A DNA stretch of 48,650 nt from a bacterium. GTDB lineage: Bacteria; Patescibacteriota; Andersenbacteria; UBA10190. Shown here piece after piece: positions 9,730-19,344 of this stretch. A program made the position numbers and the translations under genes. Position 1 is the first letter of the stretch; every line of letters begins with the position of its first letter. The stretch covers positions 1 to 48,650 of the forward strand of contig JAQBWN010000004.1 in assembly GCA_027624555.1 (NCBI GenBank). The letters are read 5' to 3'. A model generated the notes under the pieces. The model did no database searches and had not been told where the DNA came from. It saw only the letters and a program-made list of their open reading frames with translations.

Positions 9730-10196
9730 AGTGATTGTGTTTCTACTGCGGATAAAGCTGCGGCGAGCGCATCTGCTGCATCATCTGGCTTAGGAATACT
9801 AGTTAAATGGAGTTGCTGCTTAATAGCATGTTGCATTTGTTCTTTTGAGGCGGCTCCGTATCCGGTGAGTCGGGATTTTATCTGCAATGGAGTAAGTGTT
9901 TGTACGGGTATGTTGTGTATTTGTAAGAGATACATAATAACTCCTCGTACATGGGCAGTAGTAATTGCAGTTTTTGCATTTGCTCCAAAAAATATTTGTT
10001 CTACTACCGCTGTATCTGGTCTATTTTCTCGTATAATTTGGGTAAGGTCTGCCGCCACACTCGCAAGGCGAATTTCCAGCGAGTCCGTTTTTGGGGTTGT
10101 GATGCAGCCACATCGTATAAATTGATGTTTCTGCGCAGTATTTATTACCCCATACCCTGTTCGGGCAATGCCCGGGTCCAACCCTAAAATGATCAT
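9726..10196 (-). CDS. ruvC: Holliday junction resolvase RuvC
   Basis: MIILGLDPGIARTGYGVI, VVEQIFFGANAKTAITTAHVRGV, DDAADALAAAL. Confidence 0.94.
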   Translation of the reverse strand: MIILGLDPGIARTGYGVINTAQKHQFIRCGCITTPKTDSLEIRLASVAADLTQIIRENRPDTAVVEQIFFGANAKTAITTAHVRGVIMYLLQIHNIPVQTLTPLQIKSRLTGYGAASKEQMQHAIKQQLHLTSIPKPDDAADALAAALSAVETQSL

Positions 10197-10211
10197 AACT
10201 GTATTATATAC

Positions 10212-10739
10212 CTAACAAGAACCCCATAAGTCAAGATTTCCAAATAACGAGGTATTACTGCTCATAATAACGTTTCCAGAGGCAGCGCAGCTAATTGCTG
10301 GTGAGGCGTGATGAAATATTGCATGTTCAACACTTCCGGCGCCAGTATTTTCAAATAGTATTCCATTCCAATTGCGGTTACGTTCATTTAATTCGTTGGA
10401 GATAAATTGAATAGGAGCGCGTTTCGTGCCTCTCGCATCCAGGTTGCCAAATATTTGTATGCCACCATATTCCGATACTGCTATTATGGTGCCAGGTTTT
10501 ATTGTGAGAGTTGCGCCCGCATCTATAGTTACAACGGTATGAATCAAAATTATCCCATCTTCTGGTCCAACCGTTAGGGAGTTAGTAATATGTCTAGGTA
10601 ATGATGTTCCTGTTGTGTAGGCGGGAGTGTGAAATGGGACGTCTGGTACATTTTTATTCGGAGCCAATCCTTGAACATAGTGAAAAGTTGGCGCAAACAA
10701 GAAAAGAGTAGCGATGCTAATTGGGAGAATTGATTTCAT
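10212..10739 (-). CDS. Secreted right-handed beta-helix-like protein
   Basis: Start reset to MKSILPISIATLFLFAP (signal peptide); repetitive VTIDAGATLTIKPGTIIAVSEYGGIQIFGNLDARGTKRAPIQF. Confidence 0.65.
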   Translation of the reverse strand: MKSILPISIATLFLFAPTFHYVQGLAPNKNVPDVPFHTPAYTTGTSLPRHITNSLTVGPEDGIILIHTVVTIDAGATLTIKPGTIIAVSEYGGIQIFGNLDARGTKRAPIQFISNELNERNRNWNGILFENTGAGSVEHAIFHHASPAISCAASGNVIMSSNTSLFGNLDLWGSC

Positions 10740-10771
10740 CTGTATTATAGGAAAGATACCACAGTCTCGTG

Positions 10772-10893
10772 CAAGTAGCTGTAGACATGAGAAGAATAAG
10801 TGTCGAGGAGAAGCGTCGTTATCATCTTGCGATGGAACCACGGCAACCCGAACTGGGCACAAACCCCACAAAAGCAATGTCTACAGTTATTTG
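10772..10893 (+). ncRNA. Candidate structured RNA / leader element upstream of ruvB
   Basis: CAAGTAGCTGTAGACAT (10772-10788) pairs with ATGTCTACAGTTATTTG (10877-10893): 17 bp, two G.U wobbles only valid on the + strand; internal hairpin AAGAATAAGTGTCG...CGTCGTTATCATCTT. Confidence 0.55.
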
Positions 10894-10949
10894 AAAGAGA
10901 ACCCTTTAATCTAGCGTGGATAAGGAAAATATGCAAGTATGAGTGGTAT

Positions 10950-11951
10950 ATGGCTATTGAGGAAGCGAAAACAAGCGTCGTTGCACCAGTTGCATCCGGA
11001 GAGGATGAAACGCTTGATTCTACGCTCAGGCCGAAGCTTTTAATGGATTTTACTGGCCAGTCTCATATTAAGAAGAGTCTTAACGTTTTTCTTGAGGCAG
11101 CAAATCAGCGGGGCGAGAGTCTTGAGCATGTATTACTTGCGGGCCCACCAGGGTTAGGAAAAACAAGTTTGGCGCATATTATTGCGCGAGAGTTAGCATC
11201 TAATATCCGTGTCACATCAGGGCCTATTCTTACTAAAGTAGCGGATTTAGCAGCCATTTTAACAAACTTACAAGAGGGTGATGTGTTGTTTATAGACGAG
11301 ATTCATCGGTTGCATAAATCTATTGAAGAAGTGTTATATCCAGCAATGGAAAGTTATGTTCTGGATTTAGTAGTTGGGCAAGGGCCAGGAGCTAAAACAC
11401 TTCGTATCGACCTGCCTCAGTTTACGCTCATTGGGGCGACCACTCGAGTTGGAATGTTAGGCGCTCCGCTTCGTGACCGTTTTGGGATGACATATCGCCT
11501 TGAGTTTTATGATATATCTGAGATGAAGACTATTTTATCTCGTTCGGCAGCCTTATTGGGCTTAGGGATAGAAGATGATGCGCTTGAGGAAATTGCTGAG
11601 CGTTGCCGCAGAACACCTAGAATTGGAAATCGGTTGCTCAAAAGAGTTCGAGACGTAGCGCAGGTTGGGAGGCATACGCGTATTACAACAGATATAGTTC
11701 AGCAGACACTGGCATTATTGAATATTGATCCGAAGGGGTTAGATACATCAGACCGGCTGGTATTGTCGACAATAATAAATACGTTTAATGGTGGCCCCGT
11801 TGGTTTGCAAACACTTGCGATGGTATGCGCAGAGGAGGACCAAACTATTGAAGATGTAATTGAGCCCTTTCTTATTCAATGTGGGTTTTTGGCACGAACG
11901 CCGCGCGGGAGGGAAGTTACGAATGCTGGGTATGATCACATGGGCAAATAG
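10950..11951 (+). CDS. ruvB: Holliday junction branch migration ATPase RuvB
   Basis: LLAGPPGLGKTSLAHIIARE, LFIDEIHRL, LIGATTRVGMLGAPLRDRFGM; start reset to MAIEEAK. Confidence 0.95.
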   Translation: MAIEEAKTSVVAPVASGEDETLDSTLRPKLLMDFTGQSHIKKSLNVFLEAANQRGESLEHVLLAGPPGLGKTSLAHIIARELASNIRVTSGPILTKVADLAAILTNLQEGDVLFIDEIHRLHKSIEEVLYPAMESYVLDLVVGQGPGAKTLRIDLPQFTLIGATTRVGMLGAPLRDRFGMTYRLEFYDISEMKTILSRSAALLGLGIEDDALEEIAERCRRTPRIGNRLLKRVRDVAQVGRHTRITTDIVQQTLALLNIDPKGLDTSDRLVLSTIINTFNGGPVGLQTLAMVCAEEDQTIEDVIEPFLIQCGFLARTPRGREVTNAGYDHMGK

Positions 11952-12417
11952 TATCACCGCATCAAGGATTATTTTTTTCGCTCTATGTATAGTAGAGCTG
12001 TCTTATTCGCGCCCATACAGTGCAATTGCATTTTTTCTTTTAGCTTGGGGTTTGGATGCTATTGATGGTCCTATTGCAAGGTATATGGGGCAGGAAAGTG
12101 CATTTGGATCTCAGCTTGATAAGACGATTGACCGCATTGTTCTTCTGGGATCTGTGGTTTTTTTGACTCGATATAATTACATCCCTCCCTTTGCAATATT
12201 TCTTTTTACAAAGGACATAGGTCTTGCTATGGCGCTTACGGCGAAGAAAAGGGGCGTTATATTTCCTTCTGCGGCCTGGAAGGGAAAACTCGCGAGTGTA
12301 TTGCAGGGGTGTGCTATCTTATGGCTTTTTTTCGGGTTTCCGTTTCAGCAAGGCATTGTAGCTATAGTCGCAGTATTTGGAGCATTTGTAGCTGTTGATT
12401 ATCTTCGGAGATTGTAA
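11923..12417 (+). CDS. pgsA: CDP-alcohol phosphatidyltransferase family protein
   Basis: DAIDGPIARYMGQESAFGSQLDKTIDR = D(x)2DG(x)2AR(x)nG(x)3D(x)3D motif; overlaps ruvB 3' end. Confidence 0.82.
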   Translation: MLGMITWANSITASRIIFFALCIVELSYSRPYSAIAFFLLAWGLDAIDGPIARYMGQESAFGSQLDKTIDRIVLLGSVVFLTRYNYIPPFAIFLFTKDIGLAMALTAKKRGVIFPSAAWKGKLASVLQGCAILWLFFGFPFQQGIVAIVAVFGAFVAVDYLRRL

Positions 12418-12426
12418 GTATTTTCT

Positions 12427-14094
12427 ATGTTTTTCCTCTTTTTTGTCATAATAGCTCTTTGGGGAATAGCGCAGGACGGTAAAGCGCAGGATGTAATATA
12501 TTCAGAGAATATTCATATTTCTGAATTTCTTCCGCAGCCAGCAGAGGGTGGAACGGCAGGAGAATTTATCGAGCTTCATAATACGTCTGAATTGAGCCAG
12601 GATATTTCTGGATGGATCCTTGACGATATTGAATCGGGAGGCAGTGCGCCCTATAGCATTCCTTCTGGGACTGTGCTTGAGAGTGATGATTATATGGCGC
12701 TTTATACGGTTTCGCCACATGTGTCGCTAAATGATGCGGGGGACCATGTTCGCCTTATTCGCCCAGACGGTGTTGTTCAGGACGATGTTGTGTATACAGA
12801 AAGCACCCGATCGTATTCGTATAATCGAACAGATAACGGATCCTACCTGAAAAGTCCTATACTTACCCCAAATGCTGCCAATGAGTTTCCCTCAACGCCA
12901 ATGCCAGAGCCTACACAAACACCAACGCTAATTCCACAAGTATACTCACCAGATATTCATATTAACGAGTTCCTCTCTAATCCGAAGGGAGATGATGCTG
13001 TGGGGGAGTTTATAGAGCTTGTAAATGCTGGAAGCGAATCAGTCGATATTTCCGAATGGGTATTAGATGACGTTGGGGATGCCGGCAGTGCACCATTTAG
13101 TATTCCCGACGAAACTGTTATTCCTGGAAATGGGTTTGTATCTTTTTATAGGACACTTACAAAAATATCATTGAACAATGATAGTGATCACGTTCGATTG
13201 ATTCGGCCAGATGCGGTTGTGCAGGACGATGTATCGTACACAGACACCAAGGAAGCACATTCGTATAACAGAACAGATGCAGAAAAATACGAAAAAAGTT
13301 CCACCCTGACACCTGGTGCTGCAAATATAATTACAAGTATAAGTACTCCAACTCCGAAACCGCAGGCCGATGAAGATGAAGAAAAAGAGAATGAAATACT
13401 GTATGATTTTTCTGATAAAATATTTATAAACGAATTTCTTCCTAATCCAAAAGGCGAGGATAGCGAATTGGAATTTATCGAAATAAAGAGCTTTGAAAAG
13501 AGAAATATTAATTTATTAGGGTATTTGCTTGATGATGGAGATGGGGGGAGCTTAGCATATAAGTTTACCAAAGAAGATATAATAGAATCTGGAAAAATTC
13601 TTGTATTATTTCGACCAAAAACAAAAATTTCTTTAAATAATGATGCTGACCAGGTGCGTCTTATAGACTCAAGGGGAAAAGTAATTTCAGAAGTTACATA
13701 TGATGAAAAAGTAGTAGAGGGGCAGTCGTATAATAGAAACGTTGATGGTGTTTTTGAGTGGAGTGATGTTGTAACCCCGGGCAAAGAGAACACAATAAGT
13801 ATTCAAGAAAAAGTTATGCCAACACCAAAGCCAAAGGTTACTAAAAAAGCGCCAGTGCGTAAAGTGAGCAGTGTTTCGCGGGTTCTTTCCGCGATTGCAC
13901 CTACAGTGAGTATGTTGCCATGGCCGAGCATATCTCCCGATGCTGGGTTTATTTCTCGTAGTGTAGTATCTGTGGGTAATTCGGCAAATGACTTAACACT
14001 AAGGCAAGGGGTATTTGTCTTGTTTGGTATGAGTGTGGCGGGCATGCAGCTTATAAATGGCATTTCTTATAAGGAAAAAATCTGGCGAAAATAG
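12427..14094 (+). CDS. Surface protein with three tandem lamin-tail domains and C-terminal TM anchor
   Basis: Three repeats of I(H/F)I(S/N)EFLP(N)P..GEFIEL...GW(V/I)LDD...SLN(N)D.DHVRLI separated by Pro/Thr linkers. Confidence 0.8.
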   Translation: MFFLFFVIIALWGIAQDGKAQDVIYSENIHISEFLPQPAEGGTAGEFIELHNTSELSQDISGWILDDIESGGSAPYSIPSGTVLESDDYMALYTVSPHVSLNDAGDHVRLIRPDGVVQDDVVYTESTRSYSYNRTDNGSYLKSPILTPNAANEFPSTPMPEPTQTPTLIPQVYSPDIHINEFLSNPKGDDAVGEFIELVNAGSESVDISEWVLDDVGDAGSAPFSIPDETVIPGNGFVSFYRTLTKISLNNDSDHVRLIRPDAVVQDDVSYTDTKEAHSYNRTDAEKYEKSSTLTPGAANIITSISTPTPKPQADEDEEKENEILYDFSDKIFINEFLPNPKGEDSELEFIEIKSFEKRNINLLGYLLDDGDGGSLAYKFTKEDIIESGKILVLFRPKTKISLNNDADQVRLIDSRGKVISEVTYDEKVVEGQSYNRNVDGVFEWSDVVTPGKENTISIQEKVMPTPKPKVTKKAPVRKVSSVSRVLSAIAPTVSMLPWPSISPDAGFISRSVVSVGNSANDLTLRQGVFVLFGMSVAGMQLINGISYKEKIWRK

Positions 14095-14118
14095 AGGTGT
14101 CAGTGTACTGTTAACACC

Positions 14119-15150
14119 ATGAAAAATGTAGTCATCTTGGGAGGAGGAAATGGAACATCCCGTCTTTTATCTGCATTATTGCCACTACTTCAAGATAAAA
14201 CCATTAATTCTCTCTATGCGCTTGTTCATATGGCAGATGATGGTGGGTCGACTGGTCGGCTACGAGAACAATACGAAGTAGGCGCAATGGGCGATGTTAC
14301 CAGGTGCTTACTAGCATTAAGCGGATTGAAGGGCGATGTGCGAGGCGATGAATTTTTGCGAGCACTTGAATATAGATTTGGTAATGGCGACTTTGCAGGG
14401 CACACGCTTCGAAACGCACTACTTGCTGCTCTTGAATTAACATCTGATCTTGATACTGCAATTGCTACGTTTGCTCGTGTTTTGCAAATCCCAAAATTTG
14501 CGGGAGTTATCCCTACAACGTTAAAGCCTCTTACACAAGAGGTTGTGCTGATGAAAAATGGGAAACGAACACTACTGGGAACTGGGCAACACTTTATATC
14601 TTGGAATGTGGATGTCCAGCAGGATCCAACGTGGAAACCGGAAGATGTACGCGTCCAGTTTGAAGATCAAGGCATAACGCTGAATCCTCGGGCAAAAGAA
14701 ATATTAGATACTGCCACTCATATCATTATTGCCCCGGGGCACACATATGGGTCAATATTACCTACTCTTGCCTCACTTTCGCTTGGGAATGATAGTGCGC
14801 TGCAAGATTCCAAGGCGCATATTACGGCAGTTTTAACGCTGCTTACTACGCCGCTACACACCGTTGGCTGGTCTGGGGAGGATTTTGTACGAGTGTATGA
14901 GTCTTACTTGAAGCGACAAGTTAATATGGTTGTTGCAAACACTGGTCGCATAGATGTCGACTTAGTTTCTGGACAAGCGTGGGTAGATTTTTCTTCACCT
15001 GAACATTTGTACAAATTAGAACGTATAAATGTGGTTCGAAAAGTAGAAGTTTCTCAGCAGTCTCAAGATGCAGTTCCGCGCCCAGTGCTTGTGCACGACA
15101 GTAAAATTATGAGTACTTTATTTCGGACGTACCTTACAGGGAAGAAGTAA
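14119..15150 (+). CDS. YvcK/CofD-like gluconeogenesis factor family protein
   Basis: VVILGGGNGTSRLLSALL, MADDGGSTGRLREQYEVGAMGDVTRCLLAL, FAGHTLRNALLAALE. Confidence 0.9.
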   Translation: MKNVVILGGGNGTSRLLSALLPLLQDKTINSLYALVHMADDGGSTGRLREQYEVGAMGDVTRCLLALSGLKGDVRGDEFLRALEYRFGNGDFAGHTLRNALLAALELTSDLDTAIATFARVLQIPKFAGVIPTTLKPLTQEVVLMKNGKRTLLGTGQHFISWNVDVQQDPTWKPEDVRVQFEDQGITLNPRAKEILDTATHIIIAPGHTYGSILPTLASLSLGNDSALQDSKAHITAVLTLLTTPLHTVGWSGEDFVRVYESYLKRQVNMVVANTGRIDVDLVSGQAWVDFSSPEHLYKLERINVVRKVEVSQQSQDAVPRPVLVHDSKIMSTLFRTYLTGKK

Positions 15151-15167
15151 TATATACTTAGGGGTGT

Positions 15168-16850
15168 ATGGTATTTGACCCAGTACGTTCTGAAGCAGAG
15201 CAACATAAAGAGCTTGGTGCGCGGCTCTCGACTTTTTCGCAAGGTCAAGAAGAACGTCTTGCAGAGCATAAGGCACAGGAGCTCGGGCTTCCGTATATTA
15301 ATTTGGTTGTATTTCCTATAGATTCCGACGTATTAGAGAGAGTTCCGAAGCAAGATTCTCTTCGTGCACAAGCAGTATTGTTTTATAAACAAGGAGGAGA
15401 TGTTCGTGTTGGCGTTGTCGACCCTGCCTCTGCGGCAGTGCAGGAGTTTGCGAAGCAAATAGAAATTCTTGTTGGATATGCACCTCACCTGTATGTAGTA
15501 TCAAAACGCAGTATTGCTGCAGCAATTGCTCGGTATAGAAGGGAAGTTGCAGAGAGTAAAAACCTACAGGGTGAATTAAAGATTAATCAGCAAGATGCGG
15601 ACGCATTCTCTACTGAACTGAAAAATCTTGAAGAGTTAGGACTTCGTATTACCACAATGCCTCCTACGGAAATATTAAGTGCCATTGTGATAAGTGCTGT
15701 GAGACTCAGGGCATCTGATATCCATATTGAGCCGAAAGAAAAACAAGCTAGGCTTCGCTTTCGTATTGATGGCGTTCTGCAAGATTTAACCTCATTTGAC
15801 CGAGAGGGGTGGGCACTCATTTTGTCTCGCGTAAAAGTGATGGCAAAACTAAAACTTAATGTTCGAGACGTTCCTCAGGATGGGAGCTTTGTGCTTCGTA
15901 TTGGCGAGGAAACGTTTGATATGCGTCTTTCTACTTTACCAGGAGGGAACGGAGAAAATATTGTTATTCGTTTACTTGATAGAAGATCTGAGGCCGTGAC
16001 TATTTCTGCTCTTGGAATGAAAATGCGCGACATAGATATTGTTACTGAAGAGTTAAAGCGCGTAAACGGCATGATTTTAATTACGGGCCCCACGGGTTCT
16101 GGAAAAACGACCACGCTGGCATCGTTTTTAAGGGAAGTGAATAATCCAGAGTTAAAAATTATTACTTTAGAAGATCCTATCGAATACCGCATTGCCGGAG
16201 TCGAACAAACGCAAGTAGATGCAGACGCGGGGTATAGTTTTGCAATCGGGCTTCGCTCAATTTTGCGTCAAGATCCAGATATGATTATGGTTGGTGAAAT
16301 GAGAGATGTTGAAACTGCGGAAACTGCAGTGCACGCTGCGTTGACTGGTCATTTGGTATTTTCTACGCTGCACACAAATGATGCTGCCGGCGCAATTCCT
16401 CGCCTTATTGATATGGGAATTCGTCCATACGTATTGGCCCCTGCTTTAAACTTAGTAATTGCTCAGCGTCTTGTTCGTGTAGTTTGTACGTCATGCGCTC
16501 AATCCTACCAGCCAGACAAAGACACTCTTGAGCGAATAAAAATTGGTATGGTGGGCGTACGAGAAGATATCGTTACTCCGTCAGTGCTGGATGACCCTGC
16601 GCTCACGTTTATGCGAGCTGTGGGCTGCGCTACGTGCGGGAACACAGGATTTCATGGACGCTTGGGAGTATTTGAAATATTCGCTGTTCGGGATGAAATG
16701 AAAAATTTAGTGCTCGCTGGCGCTAGTAGTAAAGAAATTCAAACTCTTGCCCAGAAAGATGGTATGACAACAATCGCGCAAGATGCGTATTTAAAAGTAA
16801 TTGCGAAAAAAACAACAATTGAAGAAGTGGAGCGCGTTTCGCAGGAATAA
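15168..16850 (+). CDS. pilB: GspE/PilB-type secretion/pilus assembly ATPase
   Basis: ASDIHIEPKEKQARLRFRIDGVL, GPTGSGKTTTLASFL, LRSILRQDPDMIMVGEMRDVETAETAVHAALTGHLVFSTLHTNDA, CTSC...CATC zinc site. Confidence 0.94.
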   Translation: MVFDPVRSEAEQHKELGARLSTFSQGQEERLAEHKAQELGLPYINLVVFPIDSDVLERVPKQDSLRAQAVLFYKQGGDVRVGVVDPASAAVQEFAKQIEILVGYAPHLYVVSKRSIAAAIARYRREVAESKNLQGELKINQQDADAFSTELKNLEELGLRITTMPPTEILSAIVISAVRLRASDIHIEPKEKQARLRFRIDGVLQDLTSFDREGWALILSRVKVMAKLKLNVRDVPQDGSFVLRIGEETFDMRLSTLPGGNGENIVIRLLDRRSEAVTISALGMKMRDIDIVTEELKRVNGMILITGPTGSGKTTTLASFLREVNNPELKIITLEDPIEYRIAGVEQTQVDADAGYSFAIGLRSILRQDPDMIMVGEMRDVETAETAVHAALTGHLVFSTLHTNDAAGAIPRLIDMGIRPYVLAPALNLVIAQRLVRVVCTSCAQSYQPDKDTLERIKIGMVGVREDIVTPSVLDDPALTFMRAVGCATCGNTGFHGRLGVFEIFAVRDEMKNLVLAGASSKEIQTLAQKDGMTTIAQDAYLKVIAKKTTIEEVERVSQE

Positions 16851-16931
16851 TGTCATTCCGGCCCCCGAGCCGGAATCCACGTCCGTTCGTCGTATTTACG
16901 CGTGGATCCCGGGTCAAGCCCGGGATGACAA
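16851..16931. repeat. Interspersed palindromic repeat family A (full copy)
   Basis: TGTCATTCCGGCCCCCGAGCCGGAATCCACG...CGTGGATCCCGGGTCAAGCCCGGGATGACAA; second copy at 30450-30516. Confidence 0.9.
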
Positions 16932-18074
16932 CGCTAGCGGAATAATGCTTTGCATTTTTATAATTGCCCTTTTTTCTGCTTCTTCAAGCGACGGAGCATC
17001 TATTGGAACAACGAGTAGTTTATTTTCTTTACGAGCGCCTAGGTTTTCTTGAATCTCTTTCGTCTTTTTTCCGAGGCCTCTTCCTAGTGAGATATACAAT
17101 GTGTATTGTTTTGCATTGTCTTCATACAATATAGACGCTGCATTATACCCAGATATATTATTTGTAAGCTCTTGCATTACAAGCGGAATATGGTCGTGCC
17201 GTGCTCCGCTTTCTGTGAAATCTAATTCGCGCAGTATGCTCCAAAAAAATCGTCCGTGCTCGTCGTGGCGAAGCCGAGCGTACGTTCTTCCTGCAAGTTT
17301 TAACAAGAATAAGGGCTTTGTTTTAATAAGCTGTTGAATAACAATTTCTGTGCGTGCTTTCATACCCATTAATTCTGCCGCTACTTGGAATGCATGAGGA
17401 TTGGTTGATGGTTTTTGAAACGACTGCGTAGCTCCTATAATGCCTGCGTAGAGCGCAGTTGCGATATCCGCATCTATGTCTTCTGTATTAAGCGCAGTTA
17501 TAAGTTCATAGGTAATTTCTGCAATAGACGAAGCGGTAATATCTACTATGTTCACCGTTCCAAAATGTTCATTTGTGGGCTTGTGGTCAATATTTATTAT
17601 TGGGGTGTTGTAGAAAAAATCTGCATGATTTGTAAATAGCGGGCCAAGGTCTGCAAGGTCGGACGCTCCAAAGAGAACAATGGCATCGTACGGCATTTGG
17701 CGAATATGTGTTTCGATTAAATCTGCGGTTGCTTCTATGCCCTCATTAAGCACAAGCTGTACTCTCATACCGCCTTTTAAGTGTTCTTGTTTTATGTCCG
17801 ATATGGCCGCAATTCCGGCAATGTCGATGATGATGCTTGGTTTTGTCTGCGGATTCATGAGCACCTGCGAAGATCCGGGCAAAAATTGCAGTTCTTGAGG
17901 AACGTGTGAAGGGCTTACGCAGTGAACTTCTTTGTTTTCAATTTTTGTAAGTGCTAACGATAACGCAATCATGGAAGAAAAGGAGTCAACCGACGTTTTT
18001 TCTGGAACAAGTAATAAAATACTTGAGGCTCTTGTGAGCACTGCTACTGCTTGTTGGACTTCAGGTAAACTCAT
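16914..18074 (-). CDS. DHH/DHHA1 family phosphoesterase (NrnA-like)
   Basis: DSFSSMIALSLAL, SIIIDIAG, INIDHKPTNEHFGTVNIVD, ATALYAGIIGATQSF; start reset to MSLPEVQQ. Confidence 0.75.
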   Translation of the reverse strand: MSLPEVQQAVAVLTRASSILLLVPEKTSVDSFSSMIALSLALTKIENKEVHCVSPSHVPQELQFLPGSSQVLMNPQTKPSIIIDIAGIAAISDIKQEHLKGGMRVQLVLNEGIEATADLIETHIRQMPYDAIVLFGASDLADLGPLFTNHADFFYNTPIINIDHKPTNEHFGTVNIVDITASSIAEITYELITALNTEDIDADIATALYAGIIGATQSFQKPSTNPHAFQVAAELMGMKARTEIVIQQLIKTKPLFLLKLAGRTYARLRHDEHGRFFWSILRELDFTESGARHDHIPLVMQELTNNISGYNAASILYEDNAKQYTLYISLGRGLGKKTKEIQENLGARKENKLLVVPIDAPSLEEAEKRAIIKMQSIIPLALSSRA

Positions 18075-18197
18075 AGGAAATCTTATTATCCTATCTTGAT
18101 TACAATATAAAAGAAACAGTGAACATGTGGAGAACTGGTTGTCATGCCGGGGATGACGCAAGTGGGCACGCGATACTTTTATCTATATGATACATAT

Positions 18198-18680
18198 ATG
18201 CATAAAAATCCTCTTATAGCTGAGCACAACGTGGCTAATCTCGAAAAGCTATCAGAACTTGCGTCAAATTTTGCCTCAGAACTACAAACAGGCGACGTAG
18301 TGTTTCTTTCTGGTCAGTTAGGTGCGGGTAAGACTACGTTTACGCAAAGTTTGGGCAAGGCTCTTGGCGTGCAAGATGCTATTACATCTCCAACATTTAC
18401 ACTAGTCGGCGAATATCAAGCGAAAAATAGTTTTGATATTACGTCGCTTGTCCATATCGACCTATATCGCACTGGTGATCAATCAAATGCTCAACCGTTA
18501 TCACTGAACAACAATTATATTCATGAATTAGTAAGTAGCGCAAAAGAACAAAAAGCAGTTGTTGTTATTGAGTGGGGGGAGTTGCTTGGGCAAAAAATAA
18601 AAAATCGCACGTGGCATATTGATTTTAAGCAAGGAGCAGTTGAAAGCGAACGGATAGTGACGATTGCGCGCAACGTGTAG
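18198..18680 (+). CDS. tsaE: tRNA threonylcarbamoyladenosine biosynthesis ATPase TsaE
   Basis: LSGQLGAGKTTFTQSLGKALGVQDAITSPTFTLVGEY, HIDLYR, VVIEWGE. Confidence 0.93.
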   Translation: MHKNPLIAEHNVANLEKLSELASNFASELQTGDVVFLSGQLGAGKTTFTQSLGKALGVQDAITSPTFTLVGEYQAKNSFDITSLVHIDLYRTGDQSNAQPLSLNNNYIHELVSSAKEQKAVVVIEWGELLGQKIKNRTWHIDFKQGAVESERIVTIARNV

Positions 18681-18742
18681 TCGCGTTCCCCTCTACCCAT
18701 ATGGGGGAGAGGGCAGGTGAGGCGGCATGCTGTATGTTCCCC
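18681..18742. repeat. Interspersed repeat family B (partial copy)
   Basis: gttcccctctacccatatgggggagaggg + caggtgaggcggcatgctgtatgttc, shared with 27472.., 37494.., 41020-41060 (inverted) and 45451.. Confidence 0.85.
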
Positions 18743-18749
18743 TCTTTTT

Positions 18750-18785
18750 ATTGACAAAATCAGCAGAAAGAACAGTATTGTTTGT
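18750..18785 (+). promoter_or_regulatory. Possible sigma70-type promoter (TTGACA; -10 imperfect)
   Basis: TTGACA at 18750-18755; TATTGT-like hexamer about 19 nt downstream. Confidence 0.4.
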
Positions 18786-18852
18786 ATGGATGTTCTTTCC
18801 AATTAAGTAGTTGGGAAGCCTCACGAAAAAAATCAGATGAAGGAGAAGAGTC

Positions 18853-19338
18853 ATGGAAACTTCTGTAGGAACAGGCAGTATCACAATTGGTCGATTTGCC
18901 AGCAAGAAAGCTTTACTGGCAGTAATCAAACAAAGCAGTACTTGTCGCGCAACCCCGTTTGCACTGTCGATGATAGAAGACAATGCCTTCAAGGTCTCTT
19001 CGGAAGAGAAAACGCTTCGGATAGACCGGTGTGATGCGTTGCATCTGATTCAGCCACGCGTGTTGCTGAAAGTTAGCGTTTTGTTGCAATCTTTAAGAAA
19101 CCGTCAGGGGTTATGCCCAGCAGAACTTGGTGTATGCCTCTGCTTGGAGTTAGGCGGTCTTGAGGAAGACGAAACGTTGTATGTTGCAATGGAAACTATT
19201 CTCAACTCTAACAATGAACCATGTATTTTTAAGGTAAGTTTAATAAATGGAAAGATCACACTTAATGCGTACTGCGCTTGGAATGACTTGTTATTACCGG
19301 TCAATGCACAAATCGTATACGTGGTTCCCCAACAGTAA
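18853..19338 (+). CDS. Hypothetical protein (161 aa), stand-alone transcription unit
   Basis: AGGAGA Shine-Dalgarno upstream of ATG; upstream TTGACA; strong terminator directly downstream. Confidence 0.7.
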   Translation: METSVGTGSITIGRFASKKALLAVIKQSSTCRATPFALSMIEDNAFKVSSEEKTLRIDRCDALHLIQPRVLLKVSVLLQSLRNRQGLCPAELGVCLCLELGGLEEDETLYVAMETILNSNNEPCIFKVSLINGKITLNAYCAWNDLLLPVNAQIVYVVPQQ

Positions 19339-19344
19339 CAAAAA

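Noticed and set aside
10829-10876. Resemblance of GATGGAACCACGGCAACCC...GGGCACAAACCCCAC to the SAM-I/IV riboswitch core, and of TGGAACCACGG to a T-box
   Set aside because: Only partial motif match and ruvB is not a typical SAM or tRNA-regulated gene; no stem I/specifier for a T-box. Kept only as an unnamed structured RNA candidate pending cmscan.
18837-19034. 65-aa ORF overlapping the 161-aa gene
   Set aside because: Alternate frame within the better-supported 18853-19338 CDS that has the SD and terminator.
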